64,000 nucleotides of DNA from Ehretia macrophylla (GCA_037974665.1 CM075773.1:18404146-18468145); one strand, 5' to 3'; positions 12,820 to 24,998 are shown, counted from the first letter of the stretch. A program made the numbers and translations. The notes: generated from the letters alone by a model not told the origin.

Positions 12820-12938
12820 GGGGTACAACACGAGGACTTCCCAGGGGGTCACCCATCCTAGTACTACTCTCGCCCAAGCACGCTTAACTTCGGAGTTCTG
12901 ATGGGATCCGGTGCATTAGTGCTGGTATGATCGCACCC
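12820..12938 (-). rRNA. 5S rRNA: 5S rRNA gene, copy 20
   Basis: Single change C114U, turning the G5-C114 pair into a wobble. C114U marks the D-to-A slot (copies 20, 24, 27, 36). Confidence 0.97.
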
Positions 12939-13496
12939 GTCATGTTGAGGGCACAATTCCTTTATGTGTTAACGGTTCACAGTCCCATCCTAGAGAGATA
13001 GCCTATTCAAAAGGCCCAATGGGCTTAACGACAACCCATCCGCTTCAACAACGAAGCATCCTCGCAAGACGTGATATCGACGCATTCTCGGGGCCTCTAA
13101 TGTGCCGCGAGTAAGGTTTTCGTGCTTTTAAGAGCTCACGACGTACGATCCGGGACGGAAAAACAGAGCAAAAGAAGAAAAGTAGCCCGAAACTGATGAA
13201 AACGTTCGATTTTGAGCTCCGAAAAGGGCACGTCGAGCTAGCTACCTGCCCCCGTCGTAGAGCTCTCGGAGAGCTTTCCAACGGTATGCTGTGCGCCGCG
13301 TAACTCCTTACGGATCAAAAGTTATGGGCACCGGAGCGACGGAGACCTGGTCACAAGCCCTACGCCCTCAGTTTGCGGGCCCAGCCTCCACGTGAAGAGA
13401 AGTTGTCTTGCCCAAGGTGCCGTGGGATTCGATAATAGAAATGTGGTGGGTAAAGTATCTTGGCAACCCTAATCGGAGCAAAAAAAATTGAAAAGG

Positions 13497-13615
13497 GGGG
13501 TGCAACACGAGGACTTCCCAGGGGGTCACCCATCCTAGTACTACTCTCCCCAAAGCACGCTTTACTTCGGAGTTCTGATGGGATCCGGTGCATTAGTGCT
13601 GGTATGATCACACCT
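13497..13615 (-). rRNA. 5S rRNA: 5S rRNA gene, copy 21 (altered A box)
   Basis: Changes G1A, C6U, U53A, G64U and C67G. U53A and G64U lie at the two ends of the A box. Member of the amplified altered-A-box family. Confidence 0.95.
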
Positions 13616-14173
13616 GTCATGTTGAGGGCACAATTCCTTTATGTGTTAACGGTTCACAGTCCCAGCCTAGAGATATGGCCCATTCAAAAGGACCAATGGG
13701 CTTAACGACAACCCATCCGCTTCAACAACGCAGCATCCTCGCAAGACGTGACATCGACGCATTGTAGGGTCCTCTAATGTGCCGCGAGTAAGGTTGTCGT
13801 CTTTTTAACAGCTCACGACGTACGATCCGGGACTGAAAAACAGAGCAAAAGAAGAAAAGTAGCCCGAAACTGATGAAAACGTTCGATTTTGAGCACCGAA
13901 AAGGGCACGGAGAGCTAGCTACCTGCCCCCATCGTAGAGCTCTCGGAGAGCTTTCCAACGGTATGCTGTGCGCCGCGTAACTCCTTACGGATCAAAAGTT
14001 AAGGGCACCGGAGCGACGGAGACCTGGTCACAAGCCCTACACCCTCGGTTTGCGGGCCCAGCCTCCACGTGAAGAGAAGTTGTCTTGCCCAAGGTGCCGT
14101 GGGATTCGATAATAGAAATGTGGTGGGTAAAGTATCTTGGCAACCCTAACCGGAGCAAAAAAAATTGAAAAGG

Positions 14174-14292
14174 GGGGTGCAACACGAGGACTTCCCAGGG
14201 GGTCACCCATCCTAGTACTACTCTCGCCAAAGCACGCTTTACTTCGGAGTTCTGATGGGATCCGGTGCATTAGTGCTGGTATGATCACACCC
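14174..14292 (-). rRNA. 5S rRNA: 5S rRNA gene, copy 22 (altered A box)
   Basis: Exactly the family pattern C6U, U53A, G64U. Lies between B and C spacers. Confidence 0.96.
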
Positions 14293-14850
14293 GTCATGTT
14301 GAGGGCACAATTCCTTTATGTGTTAACGGTTCACAGTCCCAGCCTAGAGATATGGCCCATTCAAAAGGACCAATGGGCTTAACGACAACCCATCCGCTTC
14401 AACAACGCAGCATCCTCGCAAGACGTGATATCGACGCATTGTAGGGTCCTCTAATGTGCCGCGAGTAAGGTTGTCGTCCTTTCAACAGCTCACGACGTAC
14501 GATGCGGGACGAAAAAATAGAGCGAAAGAAGGAAAGTGGCCCGAAACTGATGAAAACGTTTGATTTTGAGATCCGAAAAGGGCACAGCGAGCTAGCTTGC
14601 TGCCCCCGTCGTAGAGCTCTCAGAGAGCTTTCCAACGGTATGCTGTGCACCTCGTAACTCCTTATGAATCAAAAGTTATGGGCACCGGAGCGACGGAGAC
14701 CTGGTCACAAGCCCTACGCCCTCGGTTTGCTGGCCCAGCCTCCAAGTGAAGAGAAGTTGTCTTGCCCAAGGTGCCGTGGGATTCGATAATAGAAATGTGG
14801 TGGGTAAAGTATCTTGGCAACCCTAACCGGAGCAAAAAAAATTGAAAAAG

Positions 14851-14969
14851 GGGGTGCAACACGAGGACTTCCCAGGGGGTCACCCATCCTAGTACTACTC
14901 TCGCCCAAGCACGCTTAACTTCGGAGTTCTGATGGGATCCGGTGCATTAGTGCTGGTATGATCGCACCC
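14851..14969 (-). rRNA. 5S rRNA: 5S rRNA gene, copy 23 (consensus)
   Basis: Exact consensus, between C and D spacers. Confidence 0.98.
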
Positions 14970-15527
14970 GTCATGTTGAGGGCACAATTCCTTTATGTGT
15001 TCACGGTTCACAGTCCCAGCCTAGAGATATGGCCCATTCAAAAGGCCCAATGGGCTTAACGACAACCCATCCGCTTCAACAACGCAGCATCCTCGCAAGA
15101 CGTGATATCGACGCATTGTAGGGTCCTCTAATGTGCCTCGAGTAAGGTTGTCGTCCTTTTAACAGCTCACGACGTACGATCCGGGATGGAAAAACAGAGC
15201 AAAAAAAGAAAAGTGGCCCAAAACTGATGAAAACGTTCGATTTTGAGCTCCGAAAAGGGCACAGCGAGCTAGATGGTTGCCCCCGTCGTAGAGCTCTCAG
15301 AGAGCTTTCCAACGGTATGCTGTGCGCCTCGTAACTCCTTACGGATCAAAAGTTATGGGCACCGGAGCGACGGAGACCTGGTGACAAGCCCTACGCCCTC
15401 GGTTTGCGGGCCCAGCCTCCACGTGAAGAGAAGTTGTCTTGCCCAAGGTGCCGTGGGATTCGATAATAGAAATGTGGTGGGTAAAGTATCTTGGCAACCC
15501 TAACCGGAGCAAAAAAAATTGAAAAGG

Positions 15528-15646
15528 GGGGTACAACACGAGGACTTCCCAGGGGGTCACCCATCCTAGTACTACTCTCGCCCAAGCACGCTTAACTTCG
15601 GAGTTCTGATGGGATCCGGTGCATTAGTGCTGGTATGATCGCCCCT
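15528..15646 (-). rRNA. 5S rRNA: 5S rRNA gene, copy 24
   Basis: Changes G1A, U4G and the slot marker C114U. All three fall in helix I, which is weakened. Confidence 0.96.
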
Positions 15647-16204
15647 GTCATGTTGAGGGCACAATTCCTTTATGTGTTAACGGTTCACAGTCCCATCCTA
15701 GAGATATGGCCCATTCAAAAGGCCCAATGGGCTTAACGACAACCCATCCGCTTCAACAACGCAGCATCCTCGCAAGACGTGATATCGACGCATTGTAGGG
15801 TCCTCTAATGTGCCGCGAGTAAGGTTGTTGTCCTTTTAACAGCTCACGACGTACGATCCGGGACGGAAAAACAGAGCAAAAGAAGAAAAGTAGCCCGAAA
15901 CTGATGAAAACGTTCGATTTTGAGCTCCGAAAAGGGCACGGCGAGCTAGCTACCTACCCCCGTCGTAGAGCTCTCGGAGAGCTTTCCAACGGTATGCTGT
16001 GCGCCGCGTAACTCCTTACGGATCAAAAGTTATGGGCACCGGAGCGACGGAGACCGGGTCACAAGCCCTACGCCCTCAGTTTGCGGGCCCAGCCTCCACG
16101 TGAAGAGAAGTTGTCTTGCCCAAGGTGCCGTGGGATTCGATAATAGAAATGTGGTGGGTAAAGTATCTTGGCAACCCTAACCGGAGCAAAAAAAATTGAA
16201 AAGG

Positions 16205-16323
16205 GGGGTGCAACACGAGGACTTCCCAGGGGGTCACCCATCCTAGTACTACTCTCGCCAAAGCACGCTTTACTTCGGAGTTCTGATGGGATCCGGTGCA
16301 TTAGTGCTGGTATGATCACACCC
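16205..16323 (-). rRNA. 5S rRNA: 5S rRNA gene, copy 25 (altered A box)
   Basis: C6U, U53A, G64U, identical to copy 22. It joins an A spacer directly to a C spacer where B is missing, so it is a likely exchange point. Confidence 0.96.
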
Positions 16324-16881
16324 GTCATGTTGAGGGCACAATTCCTTTATGTGTTAACGGTTCACAGTCCCAGCCTAGAGATATGGCCCATTCAAAAGGA
16401 CCAATGGGCTTAACGACAACCCATCCGCTTCAACAACGCAGCATCCTCGCAAGACGTGATATCGACGCATTGTAGGGTCCTCTAATGTGCCGCGAGTAAG
16501 GTTGTCGTCCTTTTAACAGCTCACGACGTACGATCCGGGACGAAAAAACAGAGCGAAAGAAGGAAAGTGGCCCGAAACTGATGAAAACGTTTGATTTTGA
16601 GATCCGAAAAGGGCACAGCAAGCTAGCTTGTTGCCCCCGTCGTAGAGCTCTCAGAGAGCTTTCCAACGGTATGCTGTGCACCTCGTAACTCCTTACGGAT
16701 CAAAAGTTATGGGCACCGGAGCGACGGAGACCTGGTCACAAGCCCTACGCCCTCGGTTTGCGGGCCCAGCCTCCAAGTGAAGAGAAGTTGTCCTGCCCAA
16801 GGTGCCATGGGATTCGATAATAGAAATGTGGTGGGTAAAGTATTTTGGCAACCCTAACCGGAGCAAAAAAAATTGAAAAAG

Positions 16882-17000
16882 GGAGTGCAACACGAGGACT
16901 TCCCAGGGGGTCACCCATCCTAGTACTACTCTCGCCCAAGCACGCTTAACTTCGGAGTTCTGATGGGATCCGGTGCATTAGTGCTGGTATGATCGCACCC
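16882..17000 (-). rRNA. 5S rRNA: 5S rRNA gene, copy 26
   Basis: Single change C117U in helix I. Confidence 0.97.
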
Positions 17001-17557
17001 GTCATGTTGAGGGCACAATTCCTTTATGTGTTCACGGTTCACAGTCCCAGCCTAGAGATATGGCCCATTCAAAAGGCCCAATGGGCTTAACGACAACCCA
17101 TCCGCTTCAACAACGCAGCATCCTCGCAAGACGTGATATCGACGCATTGTAGGGTCCTCTAATGTGCCTCGAGTAAGGTTGTCGTCCTTTTAACAGCTCA
17201 CGACGTACGATCCGGGATGGAAAAACAGAGCAAAAAAAGAAAAGTGGCCCAAAACTGATGAAAACGTTCGATTTTGAGCTCCGAAAAGGGCACAGCGAGC
17301 TAGATGGTTGCCCCCGTCGTAGAGCTCTCAGAGAGCTTTCCAACGGTATGCTGTGCGCCTCGTAACTCCTTACGGATCAAAAGTTATGGGCACCGGAGCG
17401 ACGGAGACCTAGTGACAAGCCCTACGCCCTCGGGTTGCGGGCCCAGCCTCCACGCGAAGAGAAGTTGTCTTGCCAAGGTGCCGTGCGATTCGATAATAGA
17501 AATGTGGTGGGTAAAGTATCTTGGCAACCCTAACCGGAGCAAAAAAAATTGAAAAGG

Positions 17558-17673
17558 GGGGTACAACACGAGGACTTCCCAGGGGGTCACCCATCCTAGT
17601 ACTACTCTCGCCCAAGCACGCTTAACGGAGTTCTGATGGGATCCGGTGCATTAGTGCTGGTATGATCGCACCC
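17558..17673 (-). rRNA. 5S rRNA: 5S rRNA gene, copy 27 (3-nt deletion)
   Basis: Three bases (GAA, RNA 48-50) are missing at the edge of the A box, plus slot marker C114U. The spacing before the A box is broken, so this is a likely pseudogene. Confidence 0.94.
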
Positions 17674-18231
17674 GTCATGTTGAGGGCACAATTCCTTTAT
17701 GTGTTAACGGTTCACAGTCCCATCCTAGAGATATGGCCCATTCAAAAGGCCCAATGGGCTTAACGACAACCCATCCGCTTCAACAACGAAGCATCCTCGC
17801 AAGACGTGATATCGACGCATTGTAGGGTCCTCTAATGTGCCGCGAGTAAGGTTTTCGTCCTTTTAACAGCTCACGACGTACGATCCGGGACGGAAAAACA
17901 GAGCAAAAGAAGAAAAGTAGCCCGAAACTGATGAAAACGTTCGATTTTGAGCTCCGAAAAGGGCACGGCGAGCTAGCTACCTACCCCCGTCGTAGAGCTC
18001 TCGGAGAGCTTTCCAACGGTATGCTGTGCGCCTCGTAACTCCTTACGGATCAAAAGTTATGGGCACCGGAGCGACGGAGACCTGGTCACAAGCCCTACGC
18101 CCTCGGTTTGCGGGCCCAGCCTCCACGTGAAGAGAAGTTGTCTTGCCCAAGGTGCCGTGGGATTCGATAATAGAAATGTGGTGGGTAAAGTATCTTGGCA
18201 ACCCTAACCGGAGCAAAAAAAATTGAAAAGG

Positions 18232-18350
18232 GGGGTGCAACACGAGGACTTCCCAGGGGGTCACCCATCCTAGTACTACTCTCGCCAAAGCACGCTTTAC
18301 TTCGGAGTTCTGATGGGATCCGGTGCATTAGTGCTGGTATGATCACACCC
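18232..18350 (-). rRNA. 5S rRNA: 5S rRNA gene, copy 28 (altered A box)
   Basis: C6U, U53A, G64U; between A and B spacers. Confidence 0.96.
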
Positions 18351-18908
18351 GTCATGTTGAGGGCACAATTCCTTTATGTGTTAACGGTTCACAGTCCCAG
18401 CCTAGAGATATGGCCCATTCAAAAGGACCAATGGGCTTAACGACAACCCATCCGCTTCAACAACGCAGCATCCTCGCAAGACGTGATATCGACGCATTGT
18501 AGGGTCCTCTAATGTGCCGCGAGTAAGGTTGTCGTCTTTTTAACAGCTCACGACGTACGATCCGGGACTGAAAAACAGAGCAAAAGAAGAAAAGTAGCCC
18601 GAAACTGATGAAAACGTTCGATTTTGAGCACCGAAAAGGGCACGAAGAGCTAGCTACCTGCCCCCATCGTAGAGCTCTCGGAGAGCTTTCCAACGGTATG
18701 CTGTGCGCCGCGTAACTCCTTACGGATCAAAAGTTATGGGCACCGGAGCGACGGAGACCTGGTCATAAGCCCTACACCCTCGGTTTGCGGGCCCAGCCTC
18801 CACGTGAAGAGAAGTTGTCTTGCCCAAGGTGCCGTGGGATTCGATAATAGAAATGTGGTGGGTAAAGTATCTTGGCAACCCTAACCAGAGCAAAAAAAAT
18901 TGAAAAGG

Positions 18909-19027
18909 GGGGTGCAACACGAGGACTTCCCAGGGGGTCACCCATCCTAGTACTACTCTCGCCAAAGCACGCTTTACTTCGGAGTTCTGATGGGATCCAG
19001 TGCATTAGTGCTGGTATGATCACACCC
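18909..19027 (-). rRNA. 5S rRNA: 5S rRNA gene, copy 29 (altered A box)
   Basis: Family pattern C6U, U53A, G64U plus C29U at a CpG. Between B and F spacers. Confidence 0.96.
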
Positions 19028-19584
19028 GTCATGTTGAGGGCACAATTCCTTTATGTGTTAACGGTTCACAGTCCCAGCATGGAGATAAGGCCAATTCAAA
19101 AGGTCCAATGGGCTTAACGATAACCCATCCGCTTCAACAACGCAGCATCCTCACATGACGAGATATCGACGCATTGTAGGGTCCTCTAATGTGCCGCGAG
19201 TAAGGTCGTCGTCCTTTTAACAGCTCACGACGTACGATCCGGGACAGAAAAACAGAGCAAAAGAAGAAAAGTAGCGCGAAACTGATGAAAACGGTCAATT
19301 TTGAGCTCCGAAAAGGGCACGGCAAGCTAGCTACCTGCCCCCATCGTAGAGCTCTCGGAGATCTTTCCAACGGTATGCTATGCGCCGCGTAACTCTTTAC
19401 GGATCAAAAGTTATGGCCACCGGAGCGACGGAGACCTGGTCACAAGCCCTACGCCCTCGGTTTGCGGGCCCAGCCTCCACGTGAAGAGAAGTTGTCTTGC
19501 CCAAGGTGCCGTGGGATTCGATAATAGAAATGGGGTGGGTAAAGTTTCTTGGCAACCCTAACGGGAGCAAAAAAATTGAAAAGG

Positions 19585-19703
19585 GGGGTGCAACACGAGG
19601 ACTTCCCAGGGGGTCACCCATCCTAGTACTACTCTCGCCCAAGCACGCTTAACTTCGGAGTTCTGATGGGATCCGGTGCATTAGTGCTGGTATGATCGCA
19701 CCC
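19585..19703 (-). rRNA. 5S rRNA: 5S rRNA gene, copy 30 (consensus)
   Basis: Exact consensus, although the spacer on its 3' side (type F) is unusual and its long T run is T7. Confidence 0.98.
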
Positions 19704-20261
19704 GTCATGTTGAGGGCACAATTCCTTTATGTGTTAACGGTTCACAGTCCCAGCCTAGAGATATGGCCCATTCAAAAGGCCCAATGGGCTTAACGACAAC
19801 CCATCCGCTTCAACAACGCAGCAGCCTCACAAGACGTGATATCGACGCATTGTAGGGCCCTCTAATGTCCCGCGAGTAAGTTTGTCGTCCATTTAACAGC
19901 TCATGACGTACGATTCGGGATGGAAAAACAGAGAAAATGAAGAAAAGTGGCCCGAAACTGATGAAAACGTTTGATTTTGGGCTCCAAAAAGGGCATAGCG
20001 AGCAAGCTGGCTGCCCCCGATGTAGAGCTCTCGGAGAGCGTCGCAACGGTATGCTGTGCACCTCGTAACTTCTTATTGATCAAAAGTTATGGGCACCGAA
20101 GCGACGGCGACCTCGTCACAAGCCCTACGCCATCGGTTTGCAGGCCCAGCCTCCAAGTGAAGCGAAGTTGTCTTGCCTAAGGTGCCGTGGGATACGATAA
20201 TAGAAATGTGGTAGATAAAGTATCTTGGCAACCCTAACCGGAGCAAAAAAAATTGAAAAGG

Positions 20262-20380
20262 GGGGTGCAACACGAGGACTTCCCAGGGGGTCACCCTTCC
20301 TAGTACTACTCTCGCCCAAGCACACTTAACTTCGGAGTTCTGATGGGATCCGGTGCATTAGTGCTGGTATGCTCGCACCC
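20262..20380 (-). rRNA. 5S rRNA: 5S rRNA gene, copy 31
   Basis: Changes U9G, C57U (CpG) and U84A in the C box. U84A and several spacer bases on its 3' side are shared with copy 89, about 39 kb away. Confidence 0.95.
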
Positions 20381-20938
20381 GTCATGTTGAGGGCACAATT
20401 CCTTTATGTGTTAACGGTTCACAGTCCGAGCCAAGAGATATGGCCCATTCAAAAGGCCCAATGGGCTTAACGACAACCCATCCGCTTCAACAACGCAGCA
20501 TCCTTGCAAGACGTGATATCGATGCATTGTAGGGTCCTCTAATGTGCCACGAGTAAGGTTGTCTTCCTTTTAACAGCTCACGACGTAAGATCCGGGATAG
20601 AAAAACAGAGCAAAAAAAGAAAAGTGGCCCAAAACTGATGAAAACGTTCGATTTTGAGCTCCGAAAAGGGCACAGCAAGGTAGATGGTTGCCCCCATCGT
20701 AGAGCTCTCAGAGAGCTTTCCAACGGTATGCTGTGCGCCTCGTAACTCCTTACGGATCAAAAGTTATGGGCACCGGAGCGACGGAGACCTGGTCACAAAC
20801 CCTACGCCCTCGGTTTGCGGGCCCAGCCTCCACGTGAAGAGAAGTTGTCTTGCCCAAGGTGCCGTGGGATTCGATAATAGAAATGTGGTGGGTAAAGGAT
20901 CTTGGCAACCCTAACCGGAGCAAAAAAAATTGAAAATG

Positions 20939-21057
20939 GGGGTGCAACACGAGGACTTCCCAGGGGGTCACCCATCCTAGTACTACTCTCGCCCAAGCAC
21001 GCTTAACTTCGGAGTTCTGATGGGATCCGGTGCATTAGTGCTGGTATGATCGCACCC
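20939..21057 (-). rRNA. 5S rRNA: 5S rRNA gene, copy 32 (consensus)
   Basis: Exact consensus, between D' and A spacers. Confidence 0.98.
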
Positions 21058-21615
21058 GTCATGTTGAGGGCACAATTCCTTTATGTGTTAACGGTTCACA
21101 GTCCCATCCTAGAGATATGGCCCATTCAAAAGGCCCAATGGGCTTAACGACAACCCATCCGCTTCAACAACGAAGCATCCTCGCAAGACGTGATATCGAC
21201 GCATTGTAGGGTCCTCTAATGTGCCGCGAGTAAGGTTGTCGTCCTTTTAACAGCTCACGACGTACGATCCGGGACGGAAAAATAGAGCAAAAGAAGAAAA
21301 GTAGCCCGAAACTGATGAAAACGTTCGATTTTGAGCTCCAAAAAGGGCACGGCGAGCTAGCTACTTGCCCCCGTCGTAGAGCTCTCGGAGAGCTTTCCAA
21401 CGGTATGCTGTGCGCCGCGTAACTCCTTACGGATCAAAAGTTATGGGCACCGGAGCGACGGAGACTTGGTCACAAGCCCTACGCCCTCGGTTTGCGGGCC
21501 CAGCCTCCACGTGAAGAGAAGTTGTCTTGCCCAAGGTGCCGTGGGATTCGATAATAGAAATGTGGTGGGTAAAGTATCTTGGCAACCCTAACCGGAGCAA
21601 AAAAAATTGAAAAGG

Positions 21616-21734
21616 GGGGTGCAACACGAGGACTTCCCAGGGGGTCACCCATCCTAGTACTACTCTCCCCGAAGCACGCTTTACTTCGGAGTTCTGATGG
21701 GATCCGGTGCATTAGTGCTGGTATGATCACACCC
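21616..21734 (-). rRNA. 5S rRNA: 5S rRNA gene, copy 33 (altered A box)
   Basis: Changes C6U, U53A, G64C and C67G. Close to copy 21, with a different base at position 64. Confidence 0.95.
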
Positions 21735-22292
21735 GTCATGTTGAGGACACAATTCCTATATGTGTTAACGGTTCACAGTCCCAGCCTAGAGACATGGACC
21801 ATTCAAAAGGACCAATGGGCTTAACGACAACCCATCCGCTTCAACAACGCAGCATCCTCGCAAGACGTGATATCGACGCATTGTAGGGTCCTCTAATGTG
21901 CCGCGAGTAAGGTTGTCGTCTTTTTTACAGCTCACGATGTACGATCCGGGACGGAAAAACAGAGCAAAAGAAGAAAAGTGGCCCGAAACTGATGAAAACG
22001 TTCGATTTTGAGCATCGAAAAGGGCAAGGAGAGCTAGCTACCTGCCCCCGTCGTAGAGTTCTCGGAGAGCTTTCCAACAGTATGCTGTGCACCGCGTAAC
22101 TCCTTACGGATCAAAAGTTATGGGTACCGGAGCGACGGAGACCTGGTCACAAGCCCTACGCCCCCGTTTTGCGGGCCCAGCCTTCACGTGAAGAGAAGTT
22201 GTCTTGCCCAAGGTGCCGTGGGATTCGATAATAGAAATGTGGTGGATAAAGTATCTTGGCAACACTAACCGGAGCAAAAAAAATTGAAAAGG

Positions 22293-22411
22293 GGGGTGCA
22301 ACACTAGGACTTCCCAGGGGATCACCCATCCTAGTACTACTCTCGCCCAGGCACTCTTTACTTCAGAGTTCTGATGGGATCTGGTGCATTAGTGCTGGTA
22401 TGATCCCACCC
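22293..22411 (-). rRNA. 5S rRNA: 5S rRNA gene, copy 34 (diverged)
   Basis: Eight changes: C6G, G30A, C47U, U53A, C57A, U62C, C91U, C107A. It keeps U53A of the altered-A-box family. Probable pseudogene. Confidence 0.93.
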
Positions 22412-22969
22412 GTCATGTTACGGGCACAATTCCTTTATGTGTTAACGGTTCATAGACCCAGCCTAGAGATATGGCCCATTCAAAAGGCCCAATGGGCTTA
22501 ACGACAACCCATCCGCTTCAACAACGCAGCATCCTCGCAAGACGTGATATCGACACATTGTAGGGTCCTCTAATGTGCCGCGAGTAAGGTTTTCGTCCTT
22601 TTAACAGCTCACGACGTACGATCCGGAACGAAAAAACAGAGCGAAAGAAGAAAAGTGGCCGGAAACTGATGAAAACTTTCGATTTTGAGCTCCGAAAAAG
22701 GCACAGCGGGCTAGCTTGCTGCCCCCGTCGTAGAGCTCTCAGAGAGCTTTCCAACGGTATGCTGTGCACCTCGTAACTCCTTATGAATCAAAAGTTATGG
22801 GCACCGGAGCGACGGAGACCTGGTCACAAGCCCTACGCCCTCAGTTTGCGGGCCCAGCCTCCAAGTGAGGAGAAGTTGTCTTGCCCAAGGTGCCGTGGGA
22901 TTCGATAATAGAAATGTGGTGGGTAAAGTATCTTGGCAACCCTAACCGGAGCAAAAAAAATTGAAAAAG

Positions 22970-23088
22970 GGGGTGCAACACGAGGACTTCTCAGGGGGTC
23001 ACCCATCCTAGTACTACTCTCGCCCAAGCACGCTTAACTTCGGAGTTCTGATGGGATCCGGTGCATTAGTGTTGGTATGATCGTACCG
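22970..23088 (-). rRNA. 5S rRNA: 5S rRNA gene, copy 35
   Basis: Changes G1C, G5A, G17A and G98A. Helix I is affected; A box is intact. Confidence 0.95.
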
Positions 23089-23645
23089 GTCATGTTGATG
23101 GCACAATTCTTTATGTGTTCACGGTTCACAGTCCCAACCTAGAGATATGGCCCATTCAAAAGGCCCAATGGGCTTAACGACAACCCATCCGCTTCAACAA
23201 CGCAGCATCCTCGCAAGACGTGATATCGACGCATTGTAGGGTCCTCTAATGTGCCTCGAGTAAGGTTGTCGTCCTTTTAACAACTCACGACGTACGATCC
23301 GCGATGGAAAAACAGAGCAAAAAAAGAAAAGTGGCCCAAAACTGATGAAAACGTACGATTTTGAGCTCCGAAAAGGGCACAGCGAGCTAGAAGGTCGCCC
23401 CCGTCGTAGAGCTCTCAGAGAGCTTTCCAACGGTATGCTGTGCGCCTCGTAACTCCTTACGGATCAAAAGTTATGGGCACCGGAGCGACGGAGACCTGGT
23501 GACAAGCCCTGCGCCCTCGGTTTGCGGGCCCAGCCTCCACGTGAAGAGAAGTTGTCTTGCCCAAGGTGCCGTGGGATTCGATAATAGAAATGTGGTGGGT
23601 AAAGTATCTTGGCAACCCTAACCGGAGCAAAAAAAATTGAAAAGG

Positions 23646-23764
23646 GGGGTACAACACGAGGACTTCCCAGGGGGTCACCCATCCTAGTACTACTCTCGCC
23701 CAAGCACGCTTAACTTCGGAGTTCTGATGGGATCCGGTGCATTAGTGCTGGTATGATCGCACCC
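23646..23764 (-). rRNA. 5S rRNA: 5S rRNA gene, copy 36
   Basis: Single change C114U, the D-to-A slot marker. Confidence 0.97.
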
Positions 23765-24321
23765 GTCATGTTGAGGGCACAATTCCTTTATGTGTTAACG
23801 GTTCACAGTCCCATCCTAGAGATATGGCCCATTCAAAAGGCCCAATGGGCTTAACGACAACCCATCCGCTTCAACAACGAAGCATCCTCGCAAGACGTGA
23901 TATCGACGCATTGTAGGGTCCTCTAATGTGCCGCGAGTAAGGTTTTCGTCCTTTTAACAGCTCACGACGTACGATCCGGGACGGAAAAACAGAGCAAAAG
24001 AAGAAAAGTAGCCCGAAACTGATGAAAACGTTCGATTTTGAGCTCCGAAAGGGGCACGGCGAGCTAGCTACCTGCCCCCGTCGTAGAGCTCTCGGAGAGC
24101 TTTCCAACGGTATGCTGTGCGCCGCGTAACTCCTTACGGATCAAAAGTTATGGGCACCGGAGCGACGGAGACCGGGTCACAAGCCCTACGCCCTCAGTTT
24201 GCGGGCCCATCCTCCACGTGAAGAGAAGTTGTCTTACCCAAGGTGCCGTGGGATTCGATAATAGAAATGTGGTGGGTAAAGTATCTTGGCAACCCTAACC
24301 GGAGCAAAAAAAATTGAAAAG

Positions 24322-24440
24322 GGGGTGCAACACGAGGACTTCCCAGGGGGTCACCCATCCTAGTACTACTCTCGCCAAAGCACGCTTTACTTCGGAGTTC
24401 TGATGGGATCCGGTGCATTAGTGCTGGTATGATCACTCCC
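24322..24440 (-). rRNA. 5S rRNA: 5S rRNA gene, copy 37 (altered A box)
   Basis: C6U, U53A, G64U plus U4A; between A and B spacers. Confidence 0.95.
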
Positions 24441-24998
24441 GTCATGTTGAGGGCACAATTCCTTTATGTGTTAACGGTTCACAGTCCCAGCCTAGAGATA
24501 TGGCCCATTCAAAAGGACCAATGGGCTTAACGACAACCCATCCGCTTCAACAACGCAGCATCCTCGCAAGACGTGATATCGACACATTGTAGGGTCCTCT
24601 AATGTGCCGCGAGTAAGGTTGTCGTCTTTTTAACAGCTCACGACGTACGATCCGGGACTGAAAAATAGAGCAAAAGAAGAAAAGTAGCCCGAAACTGATG
24701 AAAATGTTCGATTTTGAGCACCGAAAAGGGCACGGAGAGCTAGCTACCTGCCCCCATCGTAGAGCTCTCGGAGAGCTTTCCAACAGTATGCTGTGTGCCG
24801 CGTAACTCCTTACGGATCAAAAGTTATGGGCACCGGAGCGACGGAGACCTGGTCACAAGCCCTACACCCCCGGTTTGCGGGCCCAGCCTCCACGTGAAGC
24901 GAAGTTGTCTTGCCCAAGGTGCCGTGGGATTCAATAATAGAAATGTGGTGGATAAAGTATCTTGGCAACCCTAACCGGAGCAAAAAAAATTGAAAAGG

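Larger units (their letters stand above)
11585..14292 (-). repeat. Higher-order repeat block 1: spacer types C-D-A-B
   Basis: Four units (2708 bp). Spacer C has AGCGAAAGAAGGAAAG and GAGATCCG; spacer D has GTGTTCACGG and GTGCCTCGAG; spacer A has CCCATCCTAGAG, AACGAAGCATC and AGTAGCCCG; spacer B has GGGACTGAAAAAC and GAGCACCG. The same ordered set recurs downstream, so the four units were amplified together. Confidence 0.8.
14293..16323 (-). repeat. Higher-order repeat block 2: C-D-A, B missing
   Basis: Three units (2031 bp) of types C, D and A, directly followed by another C. The B unit is absent. The 5S copy at the A-to-C join (copy 25) carries the same altered A box as the copies that flank B elsewhere. 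Confidence 0.78.
16324..19703 (-). repeat. Higher-order repeat block 3: C-D-A-B-F
   Basis: Five units. F is marked by TTATGGCCACCGG, a GGGGTGGGTAAAGTTTC variant and a T7 terminator run. The C-D-A-B-F order is repeated at 22412-25793, about 6.09 kb downstream. Confidence 0.8.
19704..22411 (-). repeat. Higher-order repeat block 4: E-D'-A-B'
   Basis: Four units. E is distinctive (GATTTTGGGCTCC, CGAAGCGACGG, CCAAGTGAAGCGAAG). D' keeps AAAAAAAG and AGATGGTTG but lacks two other D markers. B' has GAGCATCG. This looks like an older or rearranged relative of the C-D-A-B set. Confidence 0.65.
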
